Shown one piece after another: positions 13,952 through 25,467 of a stretch of 64,000 bases of DNA. Position 1 is the stretch's first letter, and the number at the start of each line of letters is the position of its first letter. The notes under the pieces were generated by a model. That model was given only the letters and a program-made list of their open reading frames with translations, had not been told where the DNA came from and did not search any database. Source of the stretch: Neodiprion pinetum (lineage: Eukaryota; Arthropoda; Insecta; Hymenoptera; Diprionidae); NCBI RefSeq assembly GCF_021155775.2, contig NC_060237.1, positions 5,644,501 through 5,708,500 on the forward strand. The letters are read 5' to 3'. The translations under genes and the position numbers were made by a program.

Positions 13952-14121
13952 CAGATAAAAAAAAGATAGGAAAAAAAATAGGAAAAAATAAAATAAACGG
14001 AAAAGTAAAAAGGTAAAAGGGAGAAAAAAAGAAAAATCAGAGAGGGAGAAAGGAGATGGAGACGAAACGAAAAATAAAGGATTCAAAAAAGGTGGAGAAT
14101 TATGAGGGGGGGGGGAGAGAT
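13952..14121 (+). repeat. Long purine-rich tract
   Basis: About 170 bp is almost entirely A and G, with only scattered pyrimidines. It starts A-rich (agataaaaaaaagatagg) and ends with a G run near 14107-14114. The minus-strand open frame across it (13943-14266) encodes mainly Phe, Leu and Ser from the pyrimidine strand and is not a credible gene. Confidence 0.85.
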
Positions 14122-15000
14122 ACCCGCGAGCTTGTACAGAATCGAACGGTGGAATCGGATGGACGGAAAAGAGCGGCGACGGTACTTGTCGCGATTTATC
14201 GTTGATCCGGAAATCAAAAATTTGAAGAATGTACGTATTCAGAGAAGACTGTTTACTTTTCGACAAAATCAGTTTGTAGCAACCTATTTTTGCTAAATCG
14301 GTACCTTAGAAATTCAAAAAACACAGATAAAAATCGTACGAACCACGCTGAGAGGATACGTTAGGATATTTTCATTTATTAGTCTCAGTTGACGTGACAA
14401 TGAGATCTTTTTGCTAGAGATTTTCTTAGTTACGCAGGTTGAAAAAATTAATCCTTTTTCGATATGCTGGAAGCCCTTAATGATCGAAAGGAGAGAAACA
14501 ATCAACTTTCAACCGGCAAGACAACCGAATCACTTTTTTTCTCAAAATTGTAACGACTTTCCGACTACCTTGCAACCCTAAAATGATCAATAAGCTGAAA
14601 TAAGTTTCGGGAATCCTTCATTAATTTTGTTGTATATTCTCGTTGTTCCGCGAGATACGGAAGATTGAATTTATGCCGAAACAAATCATAAATATACAAT
14701 TTGACTGCGGAATATATACAATTTTGTAACCCCTCTAAACAGTGTGCCAACCGTAAGAAAATTTGCGAAAATTGTTAAGAAAAGAGGTTTTCCGTTTTGA
14801 TCCCCTGGTAGGTATTATCATTTTTCCATTTTATCTTTTTTATCTTTTTATACGTATATAGGACGAAGAGACGGTTATAGGTATTCGGTGACGGGATTTT
14901 CAGTACGATATTTAGGAGATACAGAGGCGTAGGTATAGCGGAGCCGAAGGCGGCGGCGGCGGCGCTCACACAGCGTCATACAATTTATTGGTAAACTTTG
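14122..15000. other. Non-coding AT-rich stretch
   Basis: AT-rich sequence with stops in all frames. A short GGC repeat lies at about 14950-14964. Nothing else was recognised. Confidence 0.5.
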
Positions 15001-15600
15001 CTAGCTTGTTAGAGGGTTACGTGCGCTGGGATAAGAAATATCTTAGAGGTTCCGCGCGCTCCTGTTCTTCCCCTCGGCTTGCGCGTCGTTGGCTTCGCCC
15101 CGGGATCCGGGAGAGAGGAAAGAGGATAGTAGCGGAGAGGAGAGGAGCGGAGAGGAGAGGAGAGACGAGAGAGGGACCGAGAACACTCTGCAGCAGAGGT
15201 AGTACAGCGCTGAACGGGGGTTACGGGGGTTAGGGTAGCGGGCGCTCCATCGGACCGCTGGTCTGCACCACTGCCTTCGACGCCGCGTTCTGCCAAGAAT
15301 ATGAATATCATACGCTGGCTGCAGCAGCGCCGCGGAACCACCGCCCCAAAACCCTATCCCCATAAAGGTTTCCTGCCGCGTAGTATTAAAGCGCGGAGAA
15401 CCTTAGCGGGTTGCCCTGCGGGGAAAAAAGGATGACCGGAAACGCGTCGGGCTTGCGAATTCAAACGGGCGGTATAAAGGCGGCGGAAAAGCGGCGAACT
15501 TTCGTCACCGGCAAACGTCATCGCCGATTTCCGGAAGTGAGAATAACGAGAGTACAAAGCTGACGAAAGGGGGTTGAACCCTCTTTCCGTTACCTGCGGG
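15001..15600. other. CpG-rich patch with purine repeats
   Basis: A GC- and CpG-rich stretch contains a purine tract of GAGAGG units at about 15108-15177 and many CpG and CGCG sites. It could be a promoter or enhancer, but I see no TATA box, strong initiator or adjoining coding exon. Overlapping open frames on both strands reflect the lack of stop codons in GC-rich DNA. Confidence 0.35.
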
Positions 15601-18600
15601 TGCGGCCGAACGATGAGAGGAGGTCTGTCATTGGAAAAATAAGGATGAGAAGAAGGAGAAGAAGAAGGAGAAGAAGATACGCTGCTAATGCACGGAAGGA
15701 AGCGAAAGATTTACACGAATATTCGTCTCCGGCAGGACCAGAGTTGGGGTACAACGATCATAACAATCTAGTTAAACGTTACGAGGATATCTCCTGCGCT
15801 AAGAAGCGTACCTATCGTTGCATAAAATTAAATTGTACGATCTACCGGCGAAGTTTCGTCCCCGGATGCAAGAAGGATCTTTTTCGGAAGTCTGGAGGTC
15901 TGGAGTTAGTCTTGCCGAAATTAGAAGCAACCGAATTTCGCACGATTATTCCGCGAATCAAAACGAGGAAAGAAAATTCAGTCCAACGGCTTGCTCGCCG
16001 TTTCTCTCGCCGTTGGCCAAGTTTCTCCGTCCTCGAGCTTTGGCGGGAGATTGAAATTCGCGTCGTTTCGCGACGACTTATATCTTATTTTGCGGCCAGT
16101 ACTTTTCCCGGCGGTGGGTCTTGGCTTATTGAAGAAAATTAAACCTCCCGTATAACAAGTCGCCTCCTCGAGTTCTCCACCCAGATGGTACACATAATAA
16201 TACCTCGGCATATACCCGGCATAGCCCGAGTCTTCGCCAACAGGCAACAATCCAGAGTCCATCCGAGTGTGAACGACCGTGTCGTCGCATTCGGTGTCTC
16301 TGCACGCCGCTCATCCAGCTGTCTTTCCGGACCTGACAAAAAATTCATTATTACTTTTTATCCCTGTCACTCCTGACTCGCGAGACGATATCTGACAGCG
16401 GGAACAATGGTGGCGTACCTGAAAAGCAGGGACAAATATTTACGCCAATTTTCCGACGTGTAAAGACTGTGCGGAAACGGAAACGCGCGCGGTTTGATAA
16501 TTCCAAGACTTTTGCAAATTTCGGATGTAACGAAACAATCGTCTTAAAGCAAAATCAATGCTGTTACATTCGATTTGTCACATCCGTTCGTATTAATGAA
16601 ATATCTTATCGGAATGAAATGAACGAGAAATAAAATGTGTGCATTTTCGCTGACGGACGATTTGAATTTTCTTCAAAACACACCGTACGCCGCTTGAACG
16701 TGCGTCAGTCAAATTGGGGAATTTCTCACGCGGCGCGTAACAAGAGTTCAACGAGAATTGAGAAGGAATTGAAAGAGAAAGTAAGAGAGGGAGAAAACAC
16801 GTCTAATAATAACGAAGAAAAAGGTGATTCTCGTTAGCGATGCCCGCGGGGCAGAGTTGCGTCAAATTTGGAATAAACGAGAATCGATCGAATCAAACAC
16901 GGCGGGGTTCCGCATCGCAGGTCCTATTTTTTTTTTTTTCTCTTCTTCTTTCACTCTCCCCATTGTTTTCTCCGGGTTGGCTCAAGGCGACGAATGGTCC
17001 AGCCGCGAGGAGTGAGGCGGTAGAGGAAGAGGGAAACGGGGCCTCGGAATACGCGCGACGAAAGGGGCCCAAAGTCCACGAGTCCCGGAGTTCTCGGGGC
17101 CCCTGAGAAACGCCAGGCAGGGGTTCCCTCATTGTTGCGGGAATCGCGCAAGCGTGTTGCCGGCTATCTCGAGATCTCGGAAACTCAATATTTTGGCTAT
17201 CGAATTTCGTTACTCGACGGTTACCGCGCGGGGGAAAAATCATTTTTCGGCTTTTCGATGTAAAAGTGAAAATTTTCCCCTCAAGAGCATCGCAGGTGTT
17301 CTCTTTGTGTTTGCGGCTCGCCCCAAATTATCCCTGATTGATCGACTGACCCGGAATGGAATTTTTCATACGTGCGACGTTTTTTCTCTTTTCTTCACTA
17401 TTGCACCATTTCCCGTCTCATGACTTTTGAAACTGGAAACCAACTATGCGACTCCGTACGTCTTTCTCTAAGTTTACCCACAAGGCGTGTCGAGAGTTCT
17501 TCGCTTCGAACGTGTATTGTATTTTTTTCTCTCCGCTCTAACGAAGGGTTCATTTTTATCGGTGTTACGAAAAATAATCAACGTATGGATCAAACCGGCC
17601 AAACTGTAAATAAATCGGCACGAAACAAGAAGTAAGAATAAAATAAATTCCGCCGATTGCACGGTCGTTGCATAATAATCCCAAAGGCCAGACAACGAGC
17701 CCCGTTCGATCATGGTTAACAAGTAGTTTGGTCACACGGAACGCGGAGGCAGCCGTAGATTCAAAGAAGGGGTTCCCGCAGCGCGCAACAGCGAACGGTT
17801 CCCGCCTAGAAAACATTCGACGACAATGTTAGTCCAACTACACGACAATTATTATTCATAAGCTTTGTAATTAAGTGCCCGATATTTTTGGGGGGCAACG
17901 GCGCCGCCGTATCTGCCATCTCGGCCACCCGTAGCGTCCGTCAATGACTCCTCAAAGAATGACTTCGCCGCTTCGACTTGTTACTAAACTTCCTCGCCGT
18001 TTCGATACAGTAACAAGTTTTCCTTCTTTGTCATCCGCGACCCGCACGAAATCGTGCTGCGACATTGTCGACTCGGTCTTATTGTTCGTCTATGGGAATT
18101 TGTCTCATTCTCTCGTTCCTCGACCCGCAATCCAAGTTTTTACTCTTTTTAATGATAAATCACCAAGTTACGTTGACGCTTAGCAACGCGCGAGTGATCG
18201 AAGGAAATGATTTCTGAAATCCCGTTCGACTATCCTTGAGTTGAAAATCTACATATAGGTATGTACGACGTCACGCTCGATCAAGAACCGTTGAAAACAC
18301 CATCAGAGTCGATGAACTTCCTTGGTTTCCGGTCTACGGTCCAGCCCCGTAAGGTCGTACCTGAGTCCCCAACGATATTATGCTCAGTTTAACCGCAATT
18401 GGTGGGCGTATTTTCACACCATCGGACGCATTGAGAATCGTCGAAGCTTGCCGTCATTCAACGTCATCCGTAGACCACGAGCCTCCTCCAGTTTGCGCGT
18501 AACCTTGTTCCGAACCTAAAGCGACCCTAACGCGAAGTCACGCCGAGCGTCGCGTGGTAACGAAAGGTTCTTTAATCCAATTTCCCAGAGCTGCAAAAGT

Positions 18601-21600
18601 CCTGAGAGCGGCTGACCGGAAATGCAGCAGGGTCAGTAGAATGGCCCCAAGTTCATCGGTTCATTCATCGCCTACGCGACTCTGATGGACTCTGAATGGA
18701 CGGATTTTTCCCCTGCACGGTAACGACCGTACCTTGTTAAACGCACAGCTCAAGGTGCGACCGGCACCCTCGGTCCGAGATGTTTCGAGTGGTGCAACGG
18801 AAGCCGAGTCGTTGGACGCGAAATGAGCCCTCGAAAGCGGAGATTTCGTTTCTCTCTTTACGCCTCGGTCCTTCTTGTATCAACCACCTTGGAAAGGGGA
18901 TGAAGTCGGTGACATATGGGCCCGAAGGTGGTTGCCCATGGCGTCCCTTGGGCGTCAGTCGAAAGACGTGCAGAGGAGATTATCATCGGGAGATTCGCTA
19001 TCTGGTTGACACGCGTCCTCCTCCTCGCACACACGTGCCTGATACTCCCCATATACATGCATAGATTCGTATAATGTCGAGGGTTCACGGAGCTCGGGTG
19101 ATAATAGAGATGTCAGCGTTCGTCGGACGGCGCTTTGACAGCTCGCCACCGCGTTTCCCCCTTTATCACCCCCCTGGTACAGTAGGTGCCACGACAGGGT
19201 GACTGTCTCATCTCCGCGCGTCCTCGTTCCCGAGTCGTCCAACGAAGCTTCCCCACGGCAATGGAATAATATCGTTACGCGTATTTCGTTAGCGCAAAAC
19301 AATCGATTTCATCCGGCTAATCGTTAATACTCGCATCCGTTTGAAAATCTTACCGAGACACACGAGTGTAAAATGACTTTACACAACCGCCGTACAGGGG
19401 CAATGTTGAAGATAAGTGTACAGCGAAATTTCCTCGCTCTTAAAGTTACGCGGGAAGGATAAATATCCGTCCGAACATGAATATTTAAGATTTCGAGATA
19501 ACCCGTACGCGTGTCGCCGTCAGGGGGTAGCTAATTTATTGCTTTTTAAAGGACTTTCGAACGTCCTTATCTACTCGCACACACTCCTGAACTAGGACTC
19601 ACCGTCATCCTGTCGCGTGGCTGTACCAGAAATGGCGTTCCCCCTTTAAAGTCTCTACTCGTTTCAAGATTTGTTCCACCCTACATTTTGTACCAGACCT
19701 CGCGATGAAATTCTACTTCGAATACCCTGAACTTTTGCGTAACGTGAAATAGCTCGATAGATGCAATTCTCGGATCATTTTGAAGGGGCTCCCCATATCC
19801 GCGTTTGACGCGTGCGTCGGTACGTTCGGTTGTAACATTAGCTAATATTGCGATATTATTGTGCCTGGCCGATGAATGTTATCGCCATACGCCGGACTCG
19901 CGCGTGGGCCAGGAACACATTGCCGTATAGATACAACGGCAGATAGAGAGTCTGGAATAATAGAGAGACCCGCGCTAGCCGCCGCCCCATTCCCCATGGA
20001 ATTATTATATGGGTCCCAGCTACACACGGAGCTGTCGACGCCGCGACGCCACGAGCTGCTGATAACGTGCAAATGAGTCCGCAGGCACCCTAAACGGAAA
20101 CCGGTGACCCGTCGAGAGTCAAAAGTCCTGCGAGGCTGCGAGTTTAGTTGAACTTGACTCGGAAGCTACGCTGAAACGGAAGATATTCGCCAGGTCATCG
20201 CGGCGTCGTTGCCTGTAAATAAATATATAAATTTCACTGTGGAACGTAGCTCGCCATCGTCATGATTACATCGGCGTCCGTACAACGTCTAAAAAAATCC
20301 AGTAACAACAGACGGGTTCTTACTCAATTGCCTCTGAAAAAATTAATCGAGATATCCGGGGGCCCGAGTAACGTATGAAAAATTGGCGAAGGATGTCCGT
20401 AGAGTTCGAAGAGCCGGGTAAATGTCGCTTGCCCGTCAATTGTGCGAGTGATTCTAACGAATGCATTGTACTTTGCGGAAGGGGGGCGGCGGCGGCAAAA
20501 TACGCCCCCCGTCCCTCTGGCCGCGCGTGTAGTTCTCCTCGTGAGAGTGGAAGAGACCGACGAAACGTTTGACTCCGGTTCCTTGATTGCGGGGTGAATT
20601 TCTCCGCAGTTTCACGTATTGTTATCGTATAATAAGGAGGGAGGTGTTCGCGGCTGGATGGAGGGGATCGCGCCACCGGGTCCCTGAGAAGTTTTCGAAT
20701 TACCGATTGCTCCCGGGCCTTGCGGGGGGGCCCCGATTCGCCAAGACGCCCCGGGTCGTGTGCCCCGAGGTTTACGACCGGGTCCATAATGGGCCCAATG
20801 CCTGCCCAGCTCCGGCAACTCCCCGTGTTTTGTCCTGTTTTCTGTAACCATCTTCCGCTCGAGTGGCCAAGACGCGGACGCGCCCACCCAACGCTGGGTA
20901 CCAGGCCTCGATTAACTCGCCCGATATCAAGCCTCGATCGCAAACAACGCCCGAGACAATCGACCGAGAGACGCCGGGACCCCGGGCTGTTCCAGACCGC
21001 AGATACCGCCCGTGAGAGTTGGGAACTACCTCTGGGAAATACCCAAAGACGCGTAACGTTCTTTGCTTCGCCGGTATCGCCCGCCTGTCATTGCGATTCC
21101 GACGCTTATGATGTTTTCGGTGCACTCACGGTGACGCTTTTGTATTACGCGTATAAAGCCGAAACCGCAGACGGGCTGTCGAAAATTTTTTACACCTTTC
21201 AAAGAGTCGCGTATTTCTGAAATTCGATATTCAAGAATCAAACATTCGCGGCCGAGTGTTTTTATTAATTACCAAAACCGTTGACACTTCGACACAAGCA
21301 GAATTTTTATCCGTCGTATCTGTTGAGCAAGAATGTGGCGCCGTCGTTTCTCCCGAGATATAATTATATCCTTGAGACATTTCATTTTCACGGATATTAG
21401 GGTAGATGTACTACGTCGCTCGCACAATTTGTGGTCGTCGTATTCATTCCGTGTAATCCGAGGTTACGGTTACGGTTACAAATGGTACAGAGTTGCGGCG
21501 TTTTCTTCTACGTGAACACTAATTTCCAAACAATAAAGTACGTACCCGCCGATTAGTGTTGAAAATTTCCGGCCAAAACTCGCTCGAAATCGTATTTTAA

Positions 21601-22348
21601 TCACGAATCGAGTAATCGAAGCGATCGAAAGTCAAATTAATAAATACGAGGTAACCGGGAAGTGATACTTCGGTGACGGCAAAAGATGCGCGCCCACCCT
21701 ACTTTCATTTACTTTGATCGAGGCTGTAATTAAAACAGTCAAACGACTCGAAGTGACGGCTATGACACATAGACAGGTGCCTATGTGCCACGCTTAAAAG
21801 TGAAGCTCGGAATATCAAGGTACGTACTCGATGCTCCTTGTCCCGCAAGGAGGGTTGAAAAAAGGATGAGACGGTACGGTATCGCCCACGTATCTGCGTA
21901 TATTATTAACCCAAGGTCGGAGGGTGTTTCGGCTCATTTAAGGACTGCGAGGTGGCGCACGGCGAGGGGTGGACCGACGCGTCCGTCGCTTTGACGTCGC
22001 TTTGACGCGAGACGCCGAAGGGCTTTGATCCCGCCCGCACCTCCGCACCATCCTCGGATCTCCCGTCTCTCCCCGAAATCTCTGAATTTTTCTCCCAACA
22101 TCGACGAGGGTTCAAACTTTTTTACTCCCTCGTACAATTCGCTCTCTCAACACGAAGGGGCGTTGACTCTTGGTGTAGGTACAACGTATAACTGCAACGA
22201 ATATCCAATTAAACCGGACACTGCGGAACCGCCAACACGATGAGAAGTAAAAAATGAAAAAGGCATTGTACCGCAGCGTAATCGTCGCGTGGCTCTCTTT
22301 GTGAGAATGACATCACACGGTTTAATGAAAATATAATATCAGTTCGTG
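15601..22348. other. Non-coding DNA, mixed composition
   Basis: A 180-codon + frame (15600-16142) begins with an AGAAGG repeat encoding poly-Arg and has no domain. A T run lies at 16926-16940. CpG-rich DNA at 20.3-21.1 kb holds a 207-codon - frame (20320-20943) and several overlapping open frames, none recognisable. The parts at 17.2-20.2 and 21.1-22.3 kb show nothing notable. Confidence 0.5.
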
Positions 22349-22412
22349 TCAAAAATGAAAAACCAAATGTCGAATCGCGTTTCCTCCCGTTCCGCCGTTA
22401 CTGTACTGCTGT

Positions 22413-22444
<32 letters not shown>

Positions 22445-22502
22445 CAGTGCCTCGGATTTAGCGCTCGAGTTGAACCGAAAAGGCCGCTGCAACGAACGCG
22501 CA
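22349..22502 (-). other. Candidate exon encoding a poly-glutamine run
   Basis: Read on the - strand, a good acceptor (ctctgtttcag) is followed by an open frame. It encodes about 20 mixed residues (ARSLQRPFRFNSSAKSEAL), then about 12 Gln from mixed CAG and CAA codons, then YSNGGTGGNAIRHLVF and a stop at 22349-22351. Poly-Gln next to Ser/Gly/Asn-rich sequence is common in insect transcription factors. However, no domain, donor site or neighbouring exon was found, so a chance CAG microsatellite is equally possible. Confidence 0.2.
22407..22446. repeat. (CTG/TTG)n trinucleotide repeat
   Basis: About 13 CTG or TTG units on the + strand, read as CAG/CAA on the - strand. The + strand frame through it encodes poly-Leu, and the - strand frame encodes either poly-Gln or Ser/Asn. 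Confidence 0.93.
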
Positions 22503-25439
22503 CTGAAACAGAGCCGGTGGTCCAGTTAGCACCGCTCCGGGGGGAGATGACGTGCGTTACGTTTGCCCGATTTCCAGATTGCAAAAAATTTTCACGCTCC
22601 CGTGACCAGCTTCGGTCCACCGCCGTCCACCCGACTACCAAACGGTGTTGTCAGCGTTGCGTTACACCATGGACACCTAGCATCCTGCACAAAGGAAATA
22701 CCTTCAAACCACAACCATCGTACGTACCTACTCTTTTTCAGACACCGTATTTATTATCGTTTGAGGATTTTCACGACGAGTTCTCTTTTACGTCACTGCA
22801 CCAGTCTTTGATCAACAAGGAAATGCCGAATGGTGGCACCACTAATAGCACGTCTCCTGACTGCCTCCGGATAACAAGCATGGCTTCGAATAATCGACTA
22901 TTACGATGGCTGTAACTCGAGTTGTTTGCCTTACAATAAACGAACTTGGCACACTGCAAAAAGACCATTGCACATCCACATGGCCATGTCGACAATTCGC
23001 ATTGACGATTTCATCATTTACATTCAAGATACATACGTGTAGGTAATAAATAGGTGTATACCTATACTCTTTTATCGAATCGAAAAGTTATCGTCTTCGT
23101 TGGGATTGATTTTCCCTACATTCAAGCAATCACCCCGGACTAGGAAAAATCTGAACGTGTAATCAACGATGAAATTTTATTAGAAAAAAAAAAAAAAATC
23201 CCGTGCTTATACCGATTTCCCGACCGATTTTGTGAACAGCAAACGATGAAACGGCGCAGTTGTAGAGTCTGAGCGATGCTGATGAAGTGGATGTCGGCGA
23301 AGCGTCACCGGAGGCCGAATAATTGGAACGATATTTGAAGCGTTCGTACCTTTCATGTCGATCGGCATTCTCGGAAGGTATAACGTAGCTACGTCTCTCA
23401 TTCTTTCATTCTTTCTTTCTCTCGTTCTCTCGTTCTCTCTTTCCTGTCGTTGGTTCGTCGTTTAATTGTCGAGTATTTAGCGGCGGCGCCCCGCGTAGAG
23501 ACGCCGGGTTTCGAAGGCGTCGTTAAATTATTCCGCGGAGTGATTTTGGCGGAGCGATCGCGGGGGGGCGTGAGGCTAGCTGCATCGTTTCAAGCCACGA
23601 GCTTTTGCTATTTTGGATACATGGCGAGTGTCGAGTGCCTTACACTCTCAAGCTGCGATTGAAAGAGACGTACGTACGCAAGGTACGACATCTGCGCTGG
23701 GGTACGTTAGTTGAAAGTGTGCCGCCGCAGGAGTCGAGCTCACGGTGCGGCTGGCTCGCGCCGCGATGGTACTCGAAAATTCATCCACCGCGAACTTGTC
23801 GGCAAACAGAGTCACTGAGTAGCCATATTTCGTCCCGCTCCGAATCTCTCCCGTCGCACCCAACGATCGCAGAGCTTTGAAGAAGGTCGTCTTCGACAGC
23901 CGTCCGATGGTTCCCCGATCGCGGACCGAGCTTGCAATTAATAAAAGAACGACTCCCTGGCATCGAACGCAGGGCTGGAGTCGAGTAACGATAGAGGACG
24001 ACGCCGGTCACCGTCTCGTCGCATTTTCCAATCTGGCGGTTGGGCCCGTTGCTCGGCAGGGTTGCGAACCAGGGGCGCATGCGGATCGTCGAGGCGCGGA
24101 CACGTTGGGCCTTATTGAGAGAGACCGGTCGACTTGATAATCGTCCGGCATTCATGGACTTTTCATTGGATTGCGATTGAGCATTAAGAAATGCTTCGGG
24201 CATCAGTGGTTCGGTGCGCCGGTGCGTTAGGCCGTATTAGCATTAGGAGGCATCATCTCGAGTGTAAACACGGCATGGAGCCAAGCCGGATTTGGTCACA
24301 GTCTCGCGCCGCGGGGTCCCTGCGACGAACGAAACGCTCCCCGAATCACTCCGTATGAAACTAATGAACGACTCCTGCCACGGGCCAGCCGTATACAGAT
24401 GGTACTCACCTATTGGTACCCATCAGCGTTATACACGGCATGCCTACCTACGTGGAAACACGGCATGTTCACAATCGGCGGTGGAAGCGAACCCGCCTCC
24501 CGATTCACGAGCTTTCACGGCACGCCGCGCCATATTTACACTCAAATTACACGCGATACTTGCCGCCAAGAAATCACGAATAAAACGGTTGGCAACCTTT
24601 CGCCGTGTACGTACATACGTACGTCAAGTTCAGGTTGTTTGACGTGGAACACCGATCCACGTTCATTAATCGGGCAATTTTTACTTTCCATGGACAGAGA
24701 CGAATATTGCCCCACCGGATGTTCTTGGAGCTTTCGGTAGCCACGCTGCAGAGTGATCCGAGTACGCGATAATTCGGTCGTAAGAAACGATGCGTTAAAA
24801 TGCAGGATCCATTTCGCACTAAAACGAGACATCTGGGTGTAGCGCACGCCTGATCTCCGCACCTTCGTGGATCATCTTGGATCACCGAAGGATCTATTCG
24901 GACGGTGAGCCACGGGAGCTGCGATCCTTTTATCCAATCGTGGTTACTCGCCCGAGCGACGTTAAATCCCCGGAAAGCCAACATTCCGGGGTTTCACGGG
25001 TTCGGGGTGTTAAGTCTGGCTGGGCCAGCGTCAGCGTAGCCAAGGAGAAACGGCTGCTCACGCATAGTCATGCAGGTAAGAAATTAGTTGCCCGTGAGTA
25101 AACCGCATTGGTTAATCAGGCGTGGAGGTAGGATCCTCGATTTGTAGTTATAACCCTATTCCTGGCCTGTATCCGCGTCCATTTATTTCCCACAACTTTT
25201 TCACTTCGTAGTTTCAAAATTGGCTGATGCTGGATCAGGGACGATCCACGTTTTCGGAAAGCCAATAACGGCGGAGACCGTGAAAAATGAAAGGCGGCAT
25301 GCAATCTCTTCCGAGCAGCGAAGAGAGCGCGGCTTATCAGTCAAAGGTGGACCCCGGCCTCGGCTTTCACATCGTGAGAGGACGCGAAGAGTGCGGAGGC
25401 GAGTTCTCCTTTGCCGTAGAAGAGGGAGAGATAAAAAGG
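22503..25439. other. Non-coding DNA, partly CpG-rich
   Basis: The sequence includes an A run at 23186-23199 and a (TTCT)/(TTCTC) tract at about 23401-23445. Open frames near 23.8-25.0 kb on both strands overlap in several frames and carry no recognised domain. A phrase AAACACGGCATG occurs at 24265-24276 and again at 24455-24466, probably by chance. Confidence 0.45.
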
Positions 25440-25467
25440 AAAAGAGAGAGAGAGAGAGAGGGAGAGT
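25440..25467. repeat. (GA)n microsatellite
   Basis: About 14 GA units within a purine-rich stretch, inside a CpG-rich patch (25.2-25.6 kb). Confidence 0.9.

Noticed and set aside
15600..16142. 180-codon plus-strand frame starting with poly-Arg
   Set aside because: The poly-Arg is an AGAAGG repeat, no domain follows, and the reading frame has no splice or family support.
20320..20943. 207-codon minus-strand open frame
   Set aside because: It is in the CpG-rich patch, is overlapped by several other open frames on both strands, and its composition is that of GC-rich non-coding DNA.
22346..22915. 189-codon plus-strand frame with a poly-Leu run that resembles a signal peptide
   Set aside because: The hydrophobic run is the CTG/TTG microsatellite. 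The rest shows no domain, cleavage-site context or homologous pattern.
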